DNA from: CAYSYY01 sp964576115 [NCBI: uncultured Gemmatimonadota bacterium]
Lineage (GTDB): Bacteria; Blakebacterota; Blakebacteria; Blakebacterales
Assembly: GCA_964576115.1 (NCBI GenBank)
Contig: CAZNUA010000024.1
Span: 1-29,222, forward strand
Direction of reading: 5' to 3'
DNA: 29,222 nucleotides
Numbering within the stretch: the first letter of the stretch is position 1; the number at the start of each line of letters is the position of its first letter. The notes under the pieces were generated by a model. The model was not told the DNA's origin and did no database searches. It saw only the letters and a program-made list of their open reading frames with translations. Made by a program: the position numbers and the translations under genes. Below are positions 7,465 to 15,872 of the stretch, piece by piece.

Positions 7465-7905
7465 ATGGCGGACTTCCTGGGACAATATACATACTCCCTC
7501 GACGAAAAGGGACGGGTCAGTATGCCCGCCCGTTTCCGCCGTCTGCTTACTCCCGAGGCCAGAGAGACGTATGTCATCACTTCGGGACTCGATGCCTGTC
7601 TCTTCGTCTATCCGCTCGATGTCTGGGAAAACAAGAGCACCCTGCTGCGCGATCTTCCGATCTCCAATCCCCGCAGCCGCAAGTGGGTACGATGGGTGGC
7701 TTCGAACGCCGTCCCCTCTACCTGCGACAGCCAGGGGAGGATCACCATTCCGCCGCATCTGCAGCGCTGGGCGAGGCTGGAGAAGGAAACCCTGATCAGC
7801 GGTGCTCTCGATCGCATCGAAATCTGGAACCCGGAGGTCTTCGCGGCCTACACCTCCGGCATCGAAGACGAATTCGAAGAACTCGCTGAGGATGTTCTCT
7901 TCTGA
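7465..7905 (+). CDS. mraZ: Transcriptional regulator MraZ
   Basis: MraZ is the AbrB-fold DNA-binding protein at the head of the dcw cluster; it binds repeats before its own gene and represses the operon in studied species. The 146-residue product has the two expected half-repeats, each with a DxxGR motif: DEKGR at residues 13-17 followed by VSMPARFRRLL, and DSQGR at 88-92 followed by ITIPPHL. The length is standard (about 140-150). I chose ATG 7465 because MADFLGQYTYSLDEKGR matches the usual MraZ start; a longer reading frame opens at TTG 7411, inside the operator. A weak AAAGG precedes the ATG. The acidic tail (EDEFEELAEDVLF) is unremarkable. An STAS-domain gene follows after 24 nt instead of the usual rsmH. 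Confidence 0.95.
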   Translation: MADFLGQYTYSLDEKGRVSMPARFRRLLTPEARETYVITSGLDACLFVYPLDVWENKSTLLRDLPISNPRSRKWVRWVASNAVPSTCDSQGRITIPPHLQRWARLEKETLISGALDRIEIWNPEVFAAYTSGIEDEFEELAEDVLF

Positions 7906-7929
7906 GTAGTCAGACAAAGGCAGGTGTGC

Positions 7930-8280
7930 ATGACAAGTAGCGAGGAAGAAATCCGCGGTGTCCGGATCCTTCATCTGGCCGGCGACATCAGTGCCATGGC
8001 CATGGTGGATCTCGACAACCTCCTGCAGAAGCACCAGGAGAATCACGTCCGGCGGTTGGTCCTCGACTTCAATGAGGTGGGCGACATCAACTACCGCGGA
8101 GTGGGCCTGCTGAGCGAAAGGGCTTTCCGCATCCGCGGTGTGGGGGGGGAAGTGAAGGTAGCGGGGTTGCACGGCACGGTTGCAGATGCCTTCCAGTTCG
8201 TGGGTGCCGATCGCCTGATCGACATCTATGACAGTCCGCGGGAAGCGCTGGCGAGTTTCGGCGTCCAGATGGGGGCCTGA
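7930..8280 (+). CDS. STAS-domain (anti-sigma factor antagonist-like) protein with altered phosphorylation motif
   Basis: This 116-residue protein fits a single STAS domain like SpoIIAA/RsbV: an N-terminal strand (GVRILHLAGDI, about residues 10-20), a helix (DLDNLLQKHQENH), a strand RRLVLDFNEV, a loop and helix INYRGVGLLSERAF, and KVAGLHGTVADAFQFVGADRLIDIYDS, matching the usual 'v.G......l...g....f.iy.s..eA' ending. Canonical antagonists carry D-S-S-G, whose serine is phosphorylated by an anti-sigma kinase. Here that position reads N54-Y55-R56-G57, so the phosphorylatable serine is missing. The protein may be a constitutive antagonist or a structural/localising STAS domain. It sits between mraZ and rsmH, an uncommon insertion in the dcw cluster, so a link to division or envelope stress is possible but inferred. 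Start ATG 7930; a GTG two codons earlier (7924) is possible. Confidence 0.82.
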   Translation: MTSSEEEIRGVRILHLAGDISAMAMVDLDNLLQKHQENHVRRLVLDFNEVGDINYRGVGLLSERAFRIRGVGGEVKVAGLHGTVADAFQFVGADRLIDIYDSPREALASFGVQMGA

Positions 8281-8299
8281 GAGGCGCCATCAGTGGCCT

Positions 8300-8317
8300 G
8301 TGCGCCGTCGGGCGCGC
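8300..8317 (+). other. Hairpin between the STAS gene and rsmH
   Basis: GTGCGCC-GTCG-GGCGCGC forms a 7-bp stem (one G-T wobble) with a 4-nt loop in the 62-nt gap before rsmH. No T-run follows, so termination is unlikely; it could mark mRNA processing or lower rsmH translation. In DNA this GC-rich such stems arise easily by chance. Confidence 0.3.
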
Positions 8318-8342
8318 GGGCCGCGGCGTTTCGACGGGTGAC

Positions 8343-9293
8343 GTGTACCACGTTCCCGTTCTGGCCCGCCAGGCCGCCGAGGCTCTCGTCACCGATCCCG
8401 ACGGCCGCTATCTCGACGCCACCATCGGGGGCGGGGGACACCTGACGTTCCTGCTCGAGATCACGGGGGAGGAGGCGAAAATACTCGGCATCGACCGCGA
8501 TCCGCAGGCGCTCGCCGCGGCCGGTGCTCTGACAGAAGGAACCGATCGGGTGACGTTGCGCCGGGGAGAGTTCGCGGACCTGGCCCGGCTCGCCGCCAGA
8601 GAGGGGCTGATTCCCCTGCACGGGATCCTGTTCGATCTGGGCGTCAGCTCGCACCAGATCGACTCGCCCGGGCGGGGATTCACCTACCGGGAGGACGCCC
8701 CCCTCGATATGCGGATGGATCCCGATCTCGAAAGAACGGCGGCCGATGTGCTGGCAGAGAGCGATGTCGAGGAACTCACCCGTATTTTCTCCGAATACGG
8801 GGAGCTCCGCGAGGCGCGGGGTCTGGCGCACGCGATCGTGACGGCGCGTGCCGGCGAACCGCTCGAGCGCAGTTCGCAGCTGGTGCGGATTGTGTCCGAA
8901 CGCACTCCCGGTCACCGCCGCACCAAGACTCTCAGCCGGGTCTTTCAGTCGCTCAGAATTGCGGTCAACGACGAGCTGGCGCAGCTCGAAGCGGCCCTGG
9001 AGGCGTCGGTGGACGTTCTCGGGCCGGGGGGCAGGTTGGTAGTCATCGCCTATCACTCGCTCGAAGACAGGCGGGTGAAGGAGTTTTTCAGAACGCACGC
9101 GGGGCAGTGCCGCTGCCCGCCCGATTTTCCCGTCTGCGTTTGCGGTGCCCAGGCCCTCTTCAGATCCCTGACGCGCAAGCCCGTCGTGCCGACCGCCGAC
9201 GAAATCGAAGACAACCCCCGTGCCAGAAGTGCGCGGATGCGGGTTGCGGAACGAACCGGGAACGTCAGAGGCGGAGAGGACCGGAGCGGGTGA
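8343..9293 (+). CDS. rsmH: 16S rRNA (cytosine(1402)-N(4))-methyltransferase RsmH
   Basis: RsmH (MraW) N4-methylates C1402 of 16S rRNA in the decoding centre, using S-adenosylmethionine. The 316-residue product begins with the family hallmark HVPVL (residues 3-7). It then shows the SAM-binding loop YLDATIGGGGHL, the acidic strand end ILGIDRDPQAL, the LFDLGVSSHQID(S)PGRGF(T)YR block, the RTKTLSRVFQSLRIAVNDEL block and the closing VVIAYHSLEDRRVKEFF. All are diagnostic and intact. A cysteine-rich stretch (CRCPPDFPVCVCG) near residue 258 is usual for the family. It starts at GTG 8343; no better in-frame start exists between there and the STAS gene. Its stop overlaps the next start by 4 nt (GTGA, 9290-9293). 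Confidence 0.97.
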   Translation: MYHVPVLARQAAEALVTDPDGRYLDATIGGGGHLTFLLEITGEEAKILGIDRDPQALAAAGALTEGTDRVTLRRGEFADLARLAAREGLIPLHGILFDLGVSSHQIDSPGRGFTYREDAPLDMRMDPDLERTAADVLAESDVEELTRIFSEYGELREARGLAHAIVTARAGEPLERSSQLVRIVSERTPGHRRTKTLSRVFQSLRIAVNDELAQLEAALEASVDVLGPGGRLVVIAYHSLEDRRVKEFFRTHAGQCRCPPDFPVCVCGAQALFRSLTRKPVVPTADEIEDNPRARSARMRVAERTGNVRGGEDRSG

Positions 9294-9769
9294 GCTCGAA
9301 GAAACGGAAAAAGAGGCGGCGTTCGGGACCCGTGCATCTACCCGCGGCCCGCACCCTATCCCCCGGCAGCCGGATCGCACTCGCGGTCGGTACGACCTTC
9401 CTCGTCTGCCTGTTCTACCTCATGGGGATGAACCGGACCCTTGAACTGGCCGCCCGGCTCGAGAGGGTTCAGTCCGAATGCGAAGCCGCCGAACGGGCGG
9501 TCGAACGACTCGAACTCGAGCTCTCGGCCCAACTGGCTTCAGAAAGGATCGTGGCCCTGGCCCGGGAGCGGCTCGGCCTGGAATTCCCCGCCGGCGGTAT
9601 GGAAACCCTTGCCGTACTCCCTGAAGCCTGCGGCCGGAGTGGTGATGTCGGCACCTACCTGAAGAACGCTTTCGCCATCACGCTCGAGGGGCTCGAGCGG
9701 CACCTGGCGCCTACCGCCTGGGCGCGCCAGACGACACTCCCCGATTCGGGCCGGGGGCTGCAGCCGTGA
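9290..9769 (+). CDS. ftsL: FtsL-like cell division protein
   Basis: The 159-residue protein has the topology of FtsL: a very basic cytoplasmic N-terminus (SSKKRKKRRR), one membrane segment at about residues 28-46, then a heptad-like helix (about 50-95, rich in E, R and L) followed by ERLGLEFPAGGMETLAVLP. The last element matches the 'A...lGl..p....i..l' segment seen after the coiled coil in FtsL/FtsB-type proteins. FtsL forms a complex with FtsB and FtsQ that activates the FtsW/FtsI septal synthase. Sequence identity in this family is low, so the call rests on topology and on its position between rsmH and ftsI. The C-terminal 50 residues are longer than in typical FtsL. GTG 9290 overlaps the rsmH stop; earlier in-frame starts lie inside rsmH. 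It overlaps ftsI by 4 nt. Confidence 0.82.
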   Translation: MSSKKRKKRRRSGPVHLPAARTLSPGSRIALAVGTTFLVCLFYLMGMNRTLELAARLERVQSECEAAERAVERLELELSAQLASERIVALARERLGLEFPAGGMETLAVLPEACGRSGDVGTYLKNAFAITLEGLERHLAPTAWARQTTLPDSGRGLQP

Positions 9770-11871
9770 CCGGCGCTCCCCTGCACACCGGACGCCTGAA
9801 GCTGCTGGCGCTACTCTTCCTGATCGGGTGGGCCGGTCTGGTATACCGGCTGGCCGACATCCAGATCCTGCGAGCCGGCGAATACGCCGAGCGGGCCGAC
9901 AGTCAGCACCACCACGAGATGATGCTCCAGGCCCGGCGGGGCGACATCCTCGATACCGCCGGGCGACCGCTGGCCGTCGACCGCCTGCTGCATACTGTCG
10001 GGGTTCACCCCCGCTACGTCGAAGATCCGGCCGAAGTGGCCCGGCTCCTGACCCGCCTGGTGGGCCGAACGCAGGCGCAGTGGGAGACCACAATCGCTGA
10101 GCACGAGAGCTTCTTTTACGCCGCCCGGCAGATTGATCTGATCGAGGAACCGCCCCGGTCCCACGAATTGCCCCCCGGTCTGCAGATAGAGAAAGCCTGG
10201 CGCCGGACCTACCCGCGCCGCCGGGCCGCCGCCGCCCTGCTCGGCTACACCGGTGTGGACCGGATCGGTCTGGAAGGACTCGAACGGGTCTGGGATGAGC
10301 GGCTGAGCGGCCGTCCCGGGCGCGTTGTGGAACAGGTCGACGCCATGGGGGTACCCATCCCCGGACGCGAAATCACCCGCACCGAACCCTTCTCCGGTCG
10401 CGGTATCCGTCTCACTCTCGATGCCGTCGTTCAGGAGGTGCTCGAATCCGAACTGGCTGCCGGAATCCTGCGGAGCGAGGCCGAAAGCGGATGCGCCGTG
10501 GCGTTGGATCCCGTGTCGGGAGCGGTTTTGGCAATGGCCAACTGGCCCGGCTTTAATCCCAATACCCCCGAGGCCTCAGCGGCATCCGCCCGCCGCAACC
10601 GCGTTCTCACCGATCCCTTCGAACCGGGTTCGGTCATGAAGCTGGTCACCTTCACCGCCGCGCTGGATGCCAACCGCTACACCCCGGCCGATACGATCGA
10701 CGGCGGGAACGGCGTGATCCAGGTGGTCGGTTCCGAGATCCGCGACGTGCACGCCCACGGGCTGATGAGTCTGGGTGAGGTGCTCGGTTTTTCGAGTAAC
10801 GTCGGCACGGTTCAGATCGCCCGCGCCATCGGTTCCAACGGTCTCTACGCCTACGCCCGTGATTTCGGCTTCGGACAGCCCTGCGGGATCGGTCTGCCCG
10901 GAGAGGAAAGCGGGCTTCTGCGCCGGCTGGCCGACTGGTACGGTCCGGCGCTCGAAAGTCTCGCGATCGGCTACGGGGTTTCGGTGACCGCCCTGCAGAT
11001 CGCCGCCGCCTATGCGGCGGTGGCCAACGGGGGACGGCTCATGCGACCGTGGTTGGTGGCCGGGGTACAGGACAGGCGCGGACGCTGGCAGACAGCCGAG
11101 GAACCACGGCTCGTGCGCCGGGTCATGCATGAGGAAACCAGCGCCATCCTGCGCGGTTTCCTGCGCCAGGCGGTCCAGAGCGGAACCGGCGAGAAAGCCC
11201 GGGTGACCGGACTCGATATTGCCGGCAAGACCGGAACCGCCCGCAAAGCCGGTGTCGGGGGGTACGAGGCGGGCAGCTACATCTCCAGTTTCTGCGGCTT
11301 TCTGCCCGCCGATGAACCGGAGTTTCTGCTGCTGGTGGTCGTCAACGAACCCTCCAACCGCTACTACGCCAGCGAGGTGGCCGCTCCGATTTTCGCCCGC
11401 ACCGTGCAGCGGCTTGCCTGTCACCCCGAAGAACCGTTGAGCAGTATCCGCAGCCCCGTGTACAGGGTCGTCGAGGCTCCCCGGCCGGTTGTCCCCGACC
11501 TGCGTCGCTGGCCGGCGACTGAAGCGGGCAAAGCCCTGAGTCGCCGTGGCCTCCGGGTCCGCTTCGTGGGTTCGGGACCGGCTGTACAAGCCCAGGAACC
11601 GGCGCCGCTGAGCCCGGTCAAAGAAGGGGAGGTGGTGATCCTCCACCTCGCCGGACCGGTCGAGTCGGAGGCCGGCGACGACCTTCGCATGCCCGATCTC
11701 AGAGGCCTGAGCCTGCGCCAGGCGGCCGCCGAAGCCTCGGCTCTCGGCCTGGTTCTTTCGGTTGAGGGCAGCGGTCTCATCCGACGCCAGTCACTCCCTG
11801 CAGGCAGCCCCGTCTCGCCCGGCACCGAATTGCATGTATCAGCCGCAGGGGGAGAAGGGAGTTGGCGATGA
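9766..11871 (+). CDS. ftsI: Septal peptidoglycan transpeptidase FtsI (class B PBP) with two PASTA domains
   Basis: FtsI crosslinks septal peptidoglycan as partner of FtsW. The 701-residue protein has one N-terminal membrane segment (about residues 10-28), the PBP dimerisation region (RRGDILDTAGRPLA), and a transpeptidase domain with all three active-site motifs: S289-V-M-K292 (nucleophile and general base), S343-S-N345 and K488-T-G490. Two C-terminal PASTA domains follow: about 575-630, beginning VPDLRRWPATEAGKAL, and about 641-700, beginning MPDLRGLSLRQAAAEA. PASTA tails are best known from Gram-positive PBP2x and SpoVD, but PASTA-bearing FtsI proteins also occur in several diderm phyla. GTG 9766 overlaps the ftsL stop by 4 nt. 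Its own stop overlaps murE (ATGA, 11868-11871). Confidence 0.95.
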   Translation: MTGAPLHTGRLKLLALLFLIGWAGLVYRLADIQILRAGEYAERADSQHHHEMMLQARRGDILDTAGRPLAVDRLLHTVGVHPRYVEDPAEVARLLTRLVGRTQAQWETTIAEHESFFYAARQIDLIEEPPRSHELPPGLQIEKAWRRTYPRRRAAAALLGYTGVDRIGLEGLERVWDERLSGRPGRVVEQVDAMGVPIPGREITRTEPFSGRGIRLTLDAVVQEVLESELAAGILRSEAESGCAVALDPVSGAVLAMANWPGFNPNTPEASAASARRNRVLTDPFEPGSVMKLVTFTAALDANRYTPADTIDGGNGVIQVVGSEIRDVHAHGLMSLGEVLGFSSNVGTVQIARAIGSNGLYAYARDFGFGQPCGIGLPGEESGLLRRLADWYGPALESLAIGYGVSVTALQIAAAYAAVANGGRLMRPWLVAGVQDRRGRWQTAEEPRLVRRVMHEETSAILRGFLRQAVQSGTGEKARVTGLDIAGKTGTARKAGVGGYEAGSYISSFCGFLPADEPEFLLLVVVNEPSNRYYASEVAAPIFARTVQRLACHPEEPLSSIRSPVYRVVEAPRPVVPDLRRWPATEAGKALSRRGLRVRFVGSGPAVQAQEPAPLSPVKEGEVVILHLAGPVESEAGDDLRMPDLRGLSLRQAAAEASALGLVLSVEGSGLIRRQSLPAGSPVSPGTELHVSAAGGEGSWR

Positions 11872-13361
11872 GACTCGACGTGCTCCTGAAATTCGCCGGC
11901 CTCGAAACGTCGGCGACCGGATCGGAGCCCCTCCGGGATCGGGAGATCACCGGTCTGGCTTATGACAGCCGCCAGGTGTCGGATGGAGATCTCTTCCTGG
12001 CCGTGACGGGCGAGTTCGCTGACGGCCACGACTTTGTCGCGCAGGCCCGTGAGCGGGGAGCGGTGGCGGCGGTCGTCGAGCGGCCCGTGGCCGACGACCT
12101 GCCCCAGATCGTCGTCGCCGACAGCCGCCGGTCGATGGGCCGGCTGGCGGCTGCCCTCCATTCCTGGCCCGGGGAAAAACTCTTCACGGTCGGCATCACC
12201 GGTACCAACGGCAAGACCACGACCGCCAACCTGGTGCGGGCCTGTTTCGAGGCCGACGGCCGACGTGCGGGCGGTGTGGGAACGGTGGAGTACGTAGTGG
12301 GTTCCGAGCACCTTCCCGCCCCCCATACCACCCCCGAGGCGGTCGATCTGCAGGCGCTCATGACCCGGATGCTCGCCGCCGGCGACAGCGCGGCGGTCAT
12401 GGAGGTGAGCAGTCACGCCCTGGCGCTCGGGCGACTCGAGGGCACGGCCTTCGACGCCGCCGGTTTTACCAATCTCGGCCGCGACCATCTCGATTTTCAT
12501 GCCTCGATGGACGACTACCTGGCAGCCAAACGGATTCTCTTCACCCGTTACCGCAAGAAAGACGGGACAGCCGTGGTGAATATCGACGATAGCGTCGGCG
12601 CGCGGCTGGCCCGCGAACTCGAGCCTCCAGTTGTCACGATCGGGCTCACTCCGGGTTCCGACCTGACGGCTACCGGAATCGAGATCGGTGTCGAAGGGAT
12701 CAAGTGCGAGCTGTCAGACGGCGACCGCACGGCACCGCTCGCCAGCCCCCTGCTGGGCGCGTTCCAGATCCAGAATCTTCTCATGGCGGCCGGTCTCGCC
12801 CGGGTGGCCGGGATCGATCTCGAGACTGCCGCACGGGGCATGGCCGGGGTCCGGAACGTCGACGGGCGCATGGAACATCTGCCCGCCCCCGAGGGTGTGA
12901 CCATCCTGCTCGACTACGCCCATAAACCCGATGCCCTCAAGGTGGCGGTGCAGGCCTGTCGGGAGATCGCCGCCGGCCGGGTCATCGTCCTCTTCGGCTG
13001 CGGCGGTGATCGCGACCGGGGCAAACGTCCCCTCATGGGACGCATAGCCGCCATGGGGGCCGACCGGGTCATCATCACCAGCGACAATCCCCGGACCGAG
13101 GAACCGGAAGCCATCATCGCCGAGATCGTGGCGGGTGTGCCGAAGGAGGCGGATGCCACCGTCATTACCGACCGGATCGAAGCCATCGGCCGGGCCGTGG
13201 CCGAAGCGAGGCCCGGCGACGTCCTCCTGATCGCCGGCAAAGGGCACGAGCGGTACCAGATCATCGGCACCGAACGACTGCCTTTCGATGAACGGGCGGT
13301 CGTTGCCCGGGCGGTCGCTGCAGTCACCGGCGGCCCGAAGGGTAAGGGACGGTTCCGATGA
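11868..13361 (+). CDS. murE: UDP-N-acetylmuramoyl-L-alanyl-D-glutamate--2,6-diaminopimelate ligase
   Basis: MurE adds the third stem-peptide residue to UDP-MurNAc-L-Ala-D-Glu in the cytoplasm, using ATP. The 497-residue product has the N-terminal Mur domain (DSRQVSDGDLFLAVTG), the ATP P-loop GITGTNGKTTT (109-119), the HTTPEAVDLQ and SSHALALGR blocks, and the C-terminal domain with DYAHKPDAL and FGCGGDRDRGKRPLMG. The specificity motif reads D406-N-P-R409 (SDNPRTEEPEAI), the signature of meso-diaminopimelate-adding enzymes; lysine-adding MurE differs here. Peptidoglycan of the A1-gamma type is therefore predicted. ATG 11868 overlaps the ftsI stop, with GGGGGAGAAGG upstream as ribosome binding site; the frame opens two codons earlier at TTG 11862, which is less likely. 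Its stop overlaps murF by 4 nt. Confidence 0.97.
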   Translation: MRLDVLLKFAGLETSATGSEPLRDREITGLAYDSRQVSDGDLFLAVTGEFADGHDFVAQARERGAVAAVVERPVADDLPQIVVADSRRSMGRLAAALHSWPGEKLFTVGITGTNGKTTTANLVRACFEADGRRAGGVGTVEYVVGSEHLPAPHTTPEAVDLQALMTRMLAAGDSAAVMEVSSHALALGRLEGTAFDAAGFTNLGRDHLDFHASMDDYLAAKRILFTRYRKKDGTAVVNIDDSVGARLARELEPPVVTIGLTPGSDLTATGIEIGVEGIKCELSDGDRTAPLASPLLGAFQIQNLLMAAGLARVAGIDLETAARGMAGVRNVDGRMEHLPAPEGVTILLDYAHKPDALKVAVQACREIAAGRVIVLFGCGGDRDRGKRPLMGRIAAMGADRVIITSDNPRTEEPEAIIAEIVAGVPKEADATVITDRIEAIGRAVAEARPGDVLLIAGKGHERYQIIGTERLPFDERAVVARAVAAVTGGPKGKGRFR

Positions 13362-14758
13362 ACGGCCGTTCCTCTGCTTCCCTGTCCCCCGAGACCGCCT
13401 TCACCGGGGTGAGCATCGACAGTCGAACCCTCCGGAAGGGCGATCTCTTCATCGCCATCAGGGGCCAGAACCATGACGGTCACGATTTCGTCGAAGCCGC
13501 GTTGGAGGCCGGGGCCGCGGCGGCGGTCGTTTCCAAAGCCTGGCTCGCGACCCGCCGCCGGCGGAGCGTGCGCGGCCGGCCGCTGATCGCCGTGGCCGAC
13601 ACCCTCGAGACACTGCAGGCGCTGGCCCGCTACCACCGTCGTCGGCTCGGGCTGCCCGTGATCGGGGTAACAGGCTCGAACGGAAAGACCACCACCAAGG
13701 AAATGATCGGCGCCGCTCTGGCCCCCTCGCTCCGGGTTCTGCGAAGCGAGGGGTCGTACAACAATCATATCGGCGTCCCTCTCACACTTCTGCGCTTGCG
13801 GCGCATGCACGAGGTCGCAGCCGTCGAAATAGGCACCAACCATCCCGGCGAGATCGCCGCGCTGTGTACCATTGCCGAACCGACGGGAGGGGTCATCACC
13901 AATGTCGGGGCGACCCACCTGGAGTTCATGGGTACTGTGGACGCGGTCGCTCGTGAGAAGCAGCAGCTCGTCGAGGCGATCGGTCCGCAGGGTTTTGTGG
14001 TCCTCAATGCCGATGACGAGCGGGTGATGGCCATGGCTGCGGCGACCGAGGCCCGGATCATCACTTTCGGAACCGGACCCGAAGCCGATGTATGCGGCCG
14101 TATCGGCGACATGCGTGACGGAGTCAAACCGGTCTTCGAGATCGAGGGGGGACCGGTTGTCCGTTTGCAGGTGCCGGGCCGTCATAACGTCCTCAACGCC
14201 CTGGCCGCCCTGGCCGTCGCGACGGCTCTGGACTGTCCGCTCGAGGCAGCCGCCCGGGGCCTGGAGGGATTTCGCGGCACCCGCTGGCGCGGCGAGATCG
14301 TACGGGCGGGAGCGATCGTGGTCCTCAACGATGCCTACAACGCCAATCCGGTCAGCGCACGGAATGCTCTGGATATGCTCAGCGCCTGGAACGAAGAAGG
14401 TATCGTGCGCCGGGTGGCGGTTCTCGGCGACATGCTCGAGATGGGGGAGGGTGCGGGAAGTCTGCACCGTTCGCTGGGATACGAGGCGGCCGAACGAAAC
14501 GTGGATCTGCTTGTTGCGGTCGGCAGGTGGGCGGCCGAGGTCGCCGGCGGGGCGCGAGCGGGTGGCCTGAACAACGGCTGCGTGCTGGTTTCGGAGGATG
14601 TCGAGACCGCCTGGCAGGCGCTTGCGGAACGGCTCGAGGCGGGGGATGCGATCCTGCTCAAGGGCAGTCGGGGCGTGGGGCTGGAAATGATCGCCGAACG
14701 GATCAGCGAGCGGGTCAGGACCGCCGGCGGTACCAGCGGTACCAAAGGAGGTGAGTGA
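13358..14758 (+). CDS. murF: UDP-N-acetylmuramoyl-tripeptide--D-alanyl-D-alanine ligase
   Basis: MurF adds D-Ala-D-Ala to the UDP-MurNAc-tripeptide, completing the pentapeptide precursor. The 466-residue product contains VSIDSRTLRKGDLFIAIRG (N-terminal substrate domain), the P-loop GVTGSNGKTTTKEM (103-116), the MurF-specific SEGSYNNHIGVPLTLL block, EIGTNHPGEIAAL, VGATHLEFMG and NDAYNANPVSARNAL in the C-terminal domain. These distinguish it from MurE and MurC. ATG 13358 sits on the murE stop codon (ATGA). The last codons of murF carry the strong AAAGGAGGTGA ribosome binding site of mraY, so the two genes are closely linked. Confidence 0.97.
   Translation: MNGRSSASLSPETAFTGVSIDSRTLRKGDLFIAIRGQNHDGHDFVEAALEAGAAAAVVSKAWLATRRRRSVRGRPLIAVADTLETLQALARYHRRRLGLPVIGVTGSNGKTTTKEMIGAALAPSLRVLRSEGSYNNHIGVPLTLLRLRRMHEVAAVEIGTNHPGEIAALCTIAEPTGGVITNVGATHLEFMGTVDAVAREKQQLVEAIGPQGFVVLNADDERVMAMAAATEARIITFGTGPEADVCGRIGDMRDGVKPVFEIEGGPVVRLQVPGRHNVLNALAALAVATALDCPLEAAARGLEGFRGTRWRGEIVRAGAIVVLNDAYNANPVSARNALDMLSAWNEEGIVRRVAVLGDMLEMGEGAGSLHRSLGYEAAERNVDLLVAVGRWAAEVAGGARAGGLNNGCVLVSEDVETAWQALAERLEAGDAILLKGSRGVGLEMIAERISERVRTAGGTSGTKGGE
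14744..14754 (+). promoter_or_regulatory. Strong ribosome binding site for mraY
   Basis: AAAGGAGGTGA is almost fully complementary to the 3' end of 16S rRNA and ends 7 nt before the GTG at 14762. It is the strongest such site in the cluster and fixes the mraY start, which is one of the few genes here not started by a stop-start overlap. Confidence 0.85.
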
Positions 14759-14761
14759 GAC

Positions 14762-15859
14762 GTGTTCTACCACCTTCTCCACCCCCTGAGCGAGCAGATC
14801 GGTTTCGGGTTCATGCGCCTGTTCGGGTACATCTCCTTCCGTTCGGCGTATGCCGCCGTGACCGCCCTGCTGCTCTGCTTCATTTTCGGCGGTTGGCTCA
14901 TCCGTCAGCTGGCCCGCTGGCAGCTGCGCGAGCACATCCGGCCCGACGGGCCGACCTCTCATCTGACCAAGGCCGGCACGCCCACCATGGGCGGGCTGCT
15001 CATCCTGGCGGCAGTAATCCTGCCGACTCTCCTCTGGCAGAAACTGGACACCAACTACACCTGGATCATCCTGCTCTGCACGGTCTGGATGGGAGCGGTC
15101 GGGTTTCTGGACGATTACCTGAAAACGGTCAAACGGTACCCGAAAGGTCTGGTGGCCCGCTACAAACTGCTTGGACAGATCGCCCTCGGACTCATCGTGG
15201 GCATCATCATGGTTGCCGCGCCGCCGGGGCCGGCCGAATACGCCACGGCTACGATGATTCCCTTCGTCAAGGATGCGATGCTCGATTTCGGGATCTTCTA
15301 CATCCCGATCGTCATTCTGGTGATCACCGCCACCTCCAACGCCGTGAACCTCACCGACGGCCTCGACGGTCTGGCCATCGGCCTGGTGGGGATCGCGGCC
15401 TTCGCCTTCATGCTGATGGCCTATGTGAGCGGACGGGTGGACACCGCCGAGTACCTGGGTATCGTCTTCCTCGCCGATGCCGGCGAACTGACCATCTTCG
15501 CCCTGACCCTGGTCGGGGCCTGTCTCGGCTTTCTCTGGTTCAACGCTCACCCCGCCCAGGTCTTCATGGGCGATACCGGTTCGATGGCTCTGGGGGGAGC
15601 CCTGGCCGGTCTGGCCATCCTGCTCAAGAAGGAATTCCTGCTGATCATCGTGGGGGGCGTGTTCGTGATCGAAGCCGCCTCGGTGCTGCTGCAGGTCGCC
15701 AGCTACCGGTGGCGGGGCGGCAAGCGGATCTTCCGCATGGCCCCGCTGCACCACCACTTCGAACTCCTCGGCTGGGCCGAGTCGAAGGTGATCATCAGGT
15801 TCTGGATCCTGGGGATCCTGCTGGCGCTGATCAGTATGACGACGTTCAAGATCCGGTAA
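14762..15859 (+). CDS. mraY: Phospho-N-acetylmuramoyl-pentapeptide transferase
   Basis: MraY transfers phospho-MurNAc-pentapeptide to undecaprenyl phosphate at the inner membrane, making lipid I. The 365-residue, multi-pass protein starts with the family pattern FYHLLHPLSEQ and shows SHLTKAGTPTMGGLL, the catalytic acidic pair D117-D118 (GFLDDYLK), NAVNLTDGLDGLA, the magnesium-binding HPAQVFMGDTGSMALGG block and the C-terminal PLHHHFELLGW motif. About ten hydrophobic segments are evident. The GTG at 14762 is set by the ribosome binding site just upstream and by the N-terminal match. A frame-shifted open reading frame through the same region (14755-15873) is a shadow. A 152-nt stretch with a small ORF and a hairpin separates it from murD. 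Confidence 0.97.
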   Translation: MFYHLLHPLSEQIGFGFMRLFGYISFRSAYAAVTALLLCFIFGGWLIRQLARWQLREHIRPDGPTSHLTKAGTPTMGGLLILAAVILPTLLWQKLDTNYTWIILLCTVWMGAVGFLDDYLKTVKRYPKGLVARYKLLGQIALGLIVGIIMVAAPPGPAEYATATMIPFVKDAMLDFGIFYIPIVILVITATSNAVNLTDGLDGLAIGLVGIAAFAFMLMAYVSGRVDTAEYLGIVFLADAGELTIFALTLVGACLGFLWFNAHPAQVFMGDTGSMALGGALAGLAILLKKEFLLIIVGGVFVIEAASVLLQVASYRWRGGKRIFRMAPLHHHFELLGWAESKVIIRFWILGILLALISMTTFKIR

Positions 15860-15872
15860 GGGAGACAGGGTG

